From assembly GCA_947259925.1 (NCBI GenBank), contig CAMYOG010000036.1:1-36207 (forward strand): a DNA stretch of 36,207 nucleotides, written 5' to 3'. The DNA comes from Thermoanaerobaculia bacterium (GTDB taxonomy: Bacteria; Acidobacteriota; Thermoanaerobaculia; Multivoradales; JAHEKO01). Below are positions 32,355 to 36,207 of the stretch, piece by piece (within the stretch, counting starts at the first letter, position 1; each line of letters begins with the position of its first letter). Under the pieces are notes generated by a model, which worked only from the letters and a program-made list of their open reading frames with translations, was not told the origin of the DNA and searched no databases. The translations under genes were made by a program, and so were the position numbers.

Positions 32355-33746
32355 ATGGAGCTCGACCAGCTACTGCGCCTGATGACCGAGAAAGGTGCCT
32401 CGGACCTGCACCTGAAACCGAGGCGTCCACCCCTGCTGCGTGTGCACGGCAAGCTGATGCCGCTGGAGCTGGCGCCGCTCAAGCCCGAGGACATCCAGGA
32501 GATGGTCTACGCGATCATCACCCCGGTCCAGAAGGTACAGCTCGAAGAGCGAATGGCGCTCGATCTGGGCTACGGTGTCTCCGGCCTCTGCCGGTTCCGC
32601 GGCAACATCTACGTCCAGCGCGGCACGCTGGCGGCAGCGTTTCGGCGGATCCCGTTCGACGTCCCGGGTTACGACCAGCTCGGTCTGCCCAGTGTCCTCG
32701 ATCAGTTCACCAACCTGAACACCGGCCTGATCCTGGTGACCGGACCGACCGGCAGCGGTAAGTCGACCACGCTGGCGACCATCCTGCGCTCGGTCAAGGC
32801 GCGCCGGCCGGTGCACATCATCACCATCGAGGATCCGATCGAGTTCCTCTTCTCCGACGACGTCGCGACCGTCTCGCAGCGCGAGATCGGGACCGACACG
32901 CCCACCTTCGGCGACGCGCTCCGCAACGCGATGCGTCAGGATCCGGACGTCATCATGGTCGGCGAGATGCGCGACGCCGAGACCGTGGCGACAGTGATCA
33001 CTGCCGCCGAGACCGGTCACCTGGTCTTCTCGACCCTGCACACCAACAGCGCAGCGCAGACCGTCGACCGGATCCTCGACCACTTCCCGGGCAATCTGCA
33101 GAACCAGATCCGTCAGCAGCTCTCGCAGGTACTGCAGGGCGTGGTCTCCATGAAGCTGGTACAGAAGAACGACGAGAGCGGACTGACCCCGGTGCTGGAG
33201 ATCATGCGCGGCAGCCCGCGCGTCTCGTCGCTGATCGCGCGCGGCGACACCAAGGAGCTGCTGGAGGAGATCGAAGGATCGGTCGCCTACTACGGCATGC
33301 AGTCGCTCAACCAGTCGCTGATGGCCCTCCTGGTGCACGACGTCATCTCCTACCGGGAAGCGATGCATCAGTCGCCCGATCCCGAAGACCTGTCACTCAA
33401 GCTCAGAAGAATGTTCCCCGAGATCGAAGAAAGGGGCGATATGTCAGCATCCGACTTCTCCCAGATTCTGGAGTTGATGGAGATTCGCAAGCTCTACGAA
33501 GAGCAGGAAGAGAAGAACCGTCTCCGCATGGGCGAGAAAGACGAGATGATCTCGACGCTCGAAGATCAGGTGGGGGACCGGGATCGCCAGCTCACCGAGC
33601 TGCGCGCCGCGTCCGAGGACGAGGCCCAGCAGCGCGACAAGATGAAGGCCGAGTACGAGCGGCTGCGCAGCGAGGCCCAGGAGAAGATCGACAAGCTCAG
33701 CGAGCGGATCCGACAGCTCAACCAGAAGCTCTTGCAGGCGAGCTAG
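32355..33746 (+). CDS. PilT-like twitching-motility ATPase with coiled-coil tail
   Basis: A 463-residue secretion/retraction ATPase of the PilT/PilU family. Walker A GPTGSGKST (130-138), Asp box TIEDPIEF (157-164), Walker B DPDVIMVGEMRD (196-207) and His box HLVFSTLHTNSA (222-233) are intact. PilT proteins usually end near 345-370 residues; here about 100 residues follow, rich in Glu, Lys, Arg and Leu (for example EEQEEKNRLRMGEKDEMIST), predicted to form a long coiled coil. A possible internal start (ATG 33441 with AAGGGG four bases upstream) begins exactly at this tail. No other pilus gene is nearby. It ends four bases inside the convergent cca-like gene. Confidence 0.93.
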   Translation: MELDQLLRLMTEKGASDLHLKPRRPPLLRVHGKLMPLELAPLKPEDIQEMVYAIITPVQKVQLEERMALDLGYGVSGLCRFRGNIYVQRGTLAAAFRRIPFDVPGYDQLGLPSVLDQFTNLNTGLILVTGPTGSGKSTTLATILRSVKARRPVHIITIEDPIEFLFSDDVATVSQREIGTDTPTFGDALRNAMRQDPDVIMVGEMRDAETVATVITAAETGHLVFSTLHTNSAAQTVDRILDHFPGNLQNQIRQQLSQVLQGVVSMKLVQKNDESGLTPVLEIMRGSPRVSSLIARGDTKELLEEIEGSVAYYGMQSLNQSLMALLVHDVISYREAMHQSPDPEDLSLKLRRMFPEIEERGDMSASDFSQILELMEIRKLYEEQEEKNRLRMGEKDEMISTLEDQVGDRDRQLTELRAASEDEAQQRDKMKAEYERLRSEAQEKIDKLSERIRQLNQKLLQAS

Positions 33747-35002
33747 CTCTTCGCCTTCCGCTCCAGCCAGTCGACCGCCGCGTCCCGGGTCGTGACCCGG
33801 CCCTCGATCTGTGCCCGCCGCAGATCGCTCGCCAGCTCGCCGAGACGGGGCCCGGGAGCGAGTCCGAGCAGGCTGGCGATTTCGTGCCCGTCGAGTAGCG
33901 GGGGAGGCGCAAAGATCGCCTGGGCCTCGCTTCGCGCGAGCTCGATCAGGGCACTCCGCTCGGAGCGCCAGTCGGCGGCCGGGCTGGCCGACCCGAGGTG
34001 GGCCGCGACCGTCGGCCAGAGATCGCCGCAGTTGTGGAGAAACCACCGGCGCTCTTCGATCGAGCTCGGCAACCGCGGCCAGCCGAGCAGGCTCTCGATC
34101 GCGGCGGCGTCCCGATTCGACAGGAGTCGTCGCTGGCGCACCGCGCGCAGGCGCTCGACCGGCTCCCGGAATCGGCTGAACAGGGTCGCCTGCGTCGCGA
34201 CGAAGCGGTCGACGCACCGCCGGCCGAGCTCGGCTTCGATGTGGGCGATCGTCTGGGCCAGGCGCTCGAGACGCGCGACCTCGTCGTCCGAGGCCGGCTC
34301 TTCCGAATCCGACCAGAGCCCGGGATAGACCTCCAGCTCGACCAGCAGGCCGAGTCCGACCGCGGCGCGCGGAGCGTCGAAGATGGCACGCAGCTCCTCG
34401 CGGATCCGCTCGGCAGCCACCCGTTCGAGGCCGGGGGCGGCGGCGCGCGCCAGGGCTACGGTCTTCGGATCGACGGCAAAGGACGGTAGCTCGACTACGA
34501 ATCGGGCCAGGCGCAAAACGCGCAGCGGGTCGTCGGCGAACGACGCCTCCGAGGTCGCGCGCAGGCGGCGATGGGCGAGATCGTCGAGGCCGCCGTGCGG
34601 ATCGAGCAGCTCGGCGGCGCTGAGGCGCAGCGCCATCGAGTTGACGGTCAGGTCGCGTCGCCGGAGATCGGCGTCGAGCGACATTCCCTGGCGATCCCAG
34701 AGGTCGAGGCGGAAGCCCGCCCCCTCGATCCGGTAGGCGGCGAATCGATCGCCTCCGAGCCGGATCGCGCGCGTCTCGAGCAGCTCCGCGACCCGCTCGG
34801 CGGCGGCTGCGCCGTCGTGCGCGACCACGGCGTCGAAGTCGTGGACCGGGCGCTCGAGCAGCCGATCCCTGAGCGCGCCACCGACCAGTAGGACGTCGCA
34901 CTCCGGTGGCAACGAGCCGAGAGCGACCACTGCCGGCTGGTCGAGCAGGGGTCGCAGGCGCGCCGTCGCTGCCTGACGATTTGCGTGAGGCGACGGGCTC
35001 AC
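33743..35002 (-). CDS. CCA tRNA nucleotidyltransferase / poly(A) polymerase family
   Basis: A 419-residue class II nucleotidyltransferase that would add or repair the tRNA 3' CCA. Key motifs: GG-x2-RD (GGALRDRLLE, 41-50), DFD metal site (Asp55, Asp57), RRRDLTVNSMA (114-124) and DDPLRVLRLARF (157-168), where typical CCA enzymes have EDPLR; Asp replaces Glu at the first position. The AERIREEL segment follows. Length fits bacterial CCA enzymes without an HD domain. Poly(A) polymerase of the same family cannot be excluded. GTG 35002 start; convergent with and overlapping the PilT-like gene by four bases. Confidence 0.85.
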   Translation of the reverse strand: MSPSPHANRQAATARLRPLLDQPAVVALGSLPPECDVLLVGGALRDRLLERPVHDFDAVVAHDGAAAAERVAELLETRAIRLGGDRFAAYRIEGAGFRLDLWDRQGMSLDADLRRRDLTVNSMALRLSAAELLDPHGGLDDLAHRRLRATSEASFADDPLRVLRLARFVVELPSFAVDPKTVALARAAAPGLERVAAERIREELRAIFDAPRAAVGLGLLVELEVYPGLWSDSEEPASDDEVARLERLAQTIAHIEAELGRRCVDRFVATQATLFSRFREPVERLRAVRQRRLLSNRDAAAIESLLGWPRLPSSIEERRWFLHNCGDLWPTVAAHLGSASPAADWRSERSALIELARSEAQAIFAPPPLLDGHEIASLLGLAPGPRLGELASDLRRAQIEGRVTTRDAAVDWLERKAKS

Positions 35003-35084
35003 ATTAAAATCTCACTTCAGCTAGTAGAGCCTAAGTATCGACGAAGTAAGAAGAATCACTACCGCACTGGGAGAGCGAGTCACC

Positions 35085-36207
35085 GTGTCAGGGGCTCCGG
35101 ACATCATAGCGGCAGATCGGCGGCCACGCGCATCGCTCGGCTGGCGGATCGTCCTGCTCGGGCTCTTGTCGCTGCTGCTCGTCGCGTCGGCGGCACGGTC
35201 GACCGAGCGGGTGGAGCTCGCCGACGGCTATCGAGTGATCCTCGAGGACGACGGCGACATCTTCGTCGACGCGCTGCCGCGCAACGGCGAGGGGATGCTG
35301 GCGTTCGCGGAGCGGATGTGCGGCTCGGTGGGCAAGCGCTCGGTCATCGCCGAGGCCAATCGGGGCCGCACCCGGATGCTCAAGGGCATTCGCTACCGGG
35401 TGCCGCTCGATGCGCTCCGTCCCGAGTTGCAGCAGCAAGCTCTCCTGGCCCTCTTCCCGGGCGACCGCGTACTCTCCGTCGGCTGGCGCCACGAGGTCAC
35501 CGCGAGCGAGGGCCGCTCGGCCGAGAGTCTCTGGAGCGTCGCGCGTTGGTTCACCGGAGCGGGCGAGAACTACCGCGAGCTGCGCCATGCCAACGGGCTG
35601 CGCGACACCAACGTGGTGCCGGGACAGCCGATCCTGGTTCCGGTCAACGTACTCCGGCCGTCGCTGCGTGCGATCCTGCCCGAGAGCACGACCCACGATC
35701 TCGAGTACGGCGAAGACGACCGGGGGCAGTACGCCATCTACCGACTGCGCAAGGGAGAGGCGATCTACTCGAACGTCGTCATCCGGTTCACCGGTCGCGT
35801 GTTCGCCGACGACGTCAACGCACTCTCGGCCGAGGTCGCCGAGCGCAGCGGCATCGAGGACGTGACCGACATTCCGGTCGGCTATCGCGTCAAGATCCCC
35901 TTCGACCTGCTGCAGCCTGAGTTCCTGCCGATCACCGATCCACGACGGCAGGAGTACGAGATCGCGCTGCGCGAGAGCTCACGCTTCAGCAATCAGGTCC
36001 GCGCCGTCAGCCTTCAGGGCGTGACCGTGATTCTCGACAGCGGGCACGGCGGGGTGGACGTCGGCGCCTCTCGCCGGGGGATCTGGGAGAGTGTCTACGT
36101 CTACGACATCATGCTGCGGACCAAGCAGCTCTTGGAGAGTCTGACCGCGGCGCGGGTCAGCACGCTGACCATGGACGGTGCGCGCTACTCGGTGATCGAA
36201 CGCGACG
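35085..36207 (+). CDS. LysM-containing N-acetylmuramoyl-L-alanine amidase (partial)
   Basis: The gene runs off the window after 374 codons. The GTG at 35085 starts a protein with an N-terminal hydrophobic signal or anchor (residues about 20-38, RIVLLGLLSLLLVASAARS), then three LysM-like repeats, the clearest with VARWFTGAGENYRELRHANG then LRDTNVVPGQPILVP. An Amidase_3 domain begins near residue 313: VTVILDSGHGGVDVGA with zinc ligand His321, and GIWESVYVYDIML with Glu335. It would cleave the stem peptide from peptidoglycan at septa or during remodelling. The frame is open to the window end. Divergent from the cca-like gene across an AT-rich 82-base gap. Confidence 0.88.
   Translation, partial: MSGAPDIIAADRRPRASLGWRIVLLGLLSLLLVASAARSTERVELADGYRVILEDDGDIFVDALPRNGEGMLAFAERMCGSVGKRSVIAEANRGRTRMLKGIRYRVPLDALRPELQQQALLALFPGDRVLSVGWRHEVTASEGRSAESLWSVARWFTGAGENYRELRHANGLRDTNVVPGQPILVPVNVLRPSLRAILPESTTHDLEYGEDDRGQYAIYRLRKGEAIYSNVVIRFTGRVFADDVNALSAEVAERSGIEDVTDIPVGYRVKIPFDLLQPEFLPITDPRRQEYEIALRESSRFSNQVRAVSLQGVTVILDSGHGGVDVGASRRGIWESVYVYDIMLRTKQLLESLTAARVSTLTMDGARYSVIERD

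Overview
The window is GC-rich and densely packed. It opens at the 3' end of tuf and runs straight through a merged S10-spc-alpha ribosomal superoperon on the plus strand (about 1-15.4 kb). Gene order (tuf-rpsJ ... secY-adk-map-rpmJ-rpsM-rpsK-rpsD-rpoA-rplQ), zinc-type S14, S4 and L36, frequent GTG/TTG starts and the accessory families (an atypical sigma-54 activator, bactofilin, an M16 peptidase pair, a PilT-like ATPase, PH-domain and FG-GAP proteins) suggest a didermic, high-GC bacterium. Acidobacteriota (Thermoanaerobaculia-like) is my best guess, by inference only, because no database could be searched.

Region 1 (1-15445): 27 ribosomal-protein genes plus secY, adk, map and rpoA, mostly with 0-15 base spacing or ATGA-type overlaps. 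Four larger gaps (rpsJ/rplC, rpsC/rplP, rpmJ/rpsM, rpsD/rpoA) contain inverted repeats that could fold in the mRNA. The rpsC/rplP one places the rplP GTG start codon inside a perfect 9-bp stem. A strong hairpin ends the operon. infA is not in the map-rpmJ slot where many bacteria carry it.

Region 2 (15.4-19.3 kb): a sigma-54 enhancer-binding activator (minus strand) with an unrecognised 200-residue N-terminus lies divergent from an FG-GAP repeat lipoprotein and a small lipoprotein. The 172-base gap holds a 15/16 match to the sigma-54 -24/-12 promoter and, about 80-115 bases upstream of its predicted start site, an array of four GTAC-centred boxes at 11-12 base spacing that contains a 7-11-7 palindrome. 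This looks like a complete activator, enhancer, promoter and target unit and is the most interesting system in the window.

Region 3 (19.3-22.9 kb): a PAP2-type membrane phosphatase/transferase, the remains of an internally deleted sulfatase-family gene on the opposite strand, and a PAS histidine kinase overlapping a receiver-HATPase protein.

Region 4 (22.9-31.5 kb, minus strand): read in transcription order, bactofilin, methyltransferase, catalytic and non-catalytic M16 peptidases, an EF-G-like GTPase lacking the catalytic switch-II histidine and preceded by a terminator-like hairpin, a histidine-rich multi-spanning membrane protein, a large palindrome, a lipoprotein methyltransferase and a PH-domain membrane protein.

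Region 5 (31.5-36.2 kb): lexA, divergent from bactofilin across a perfect 8-7-8 palindrome whose arms contain both -35 boxes. It is followed by a PilT-like ATPase with a coiled-coil tail, a convergent tRNA nucleotidyltransferase gene, and the start of a LysM-amidase gene cut by the window edge. I saw no tRNA, rRNA, CRISPR array or intact insertion sequence.
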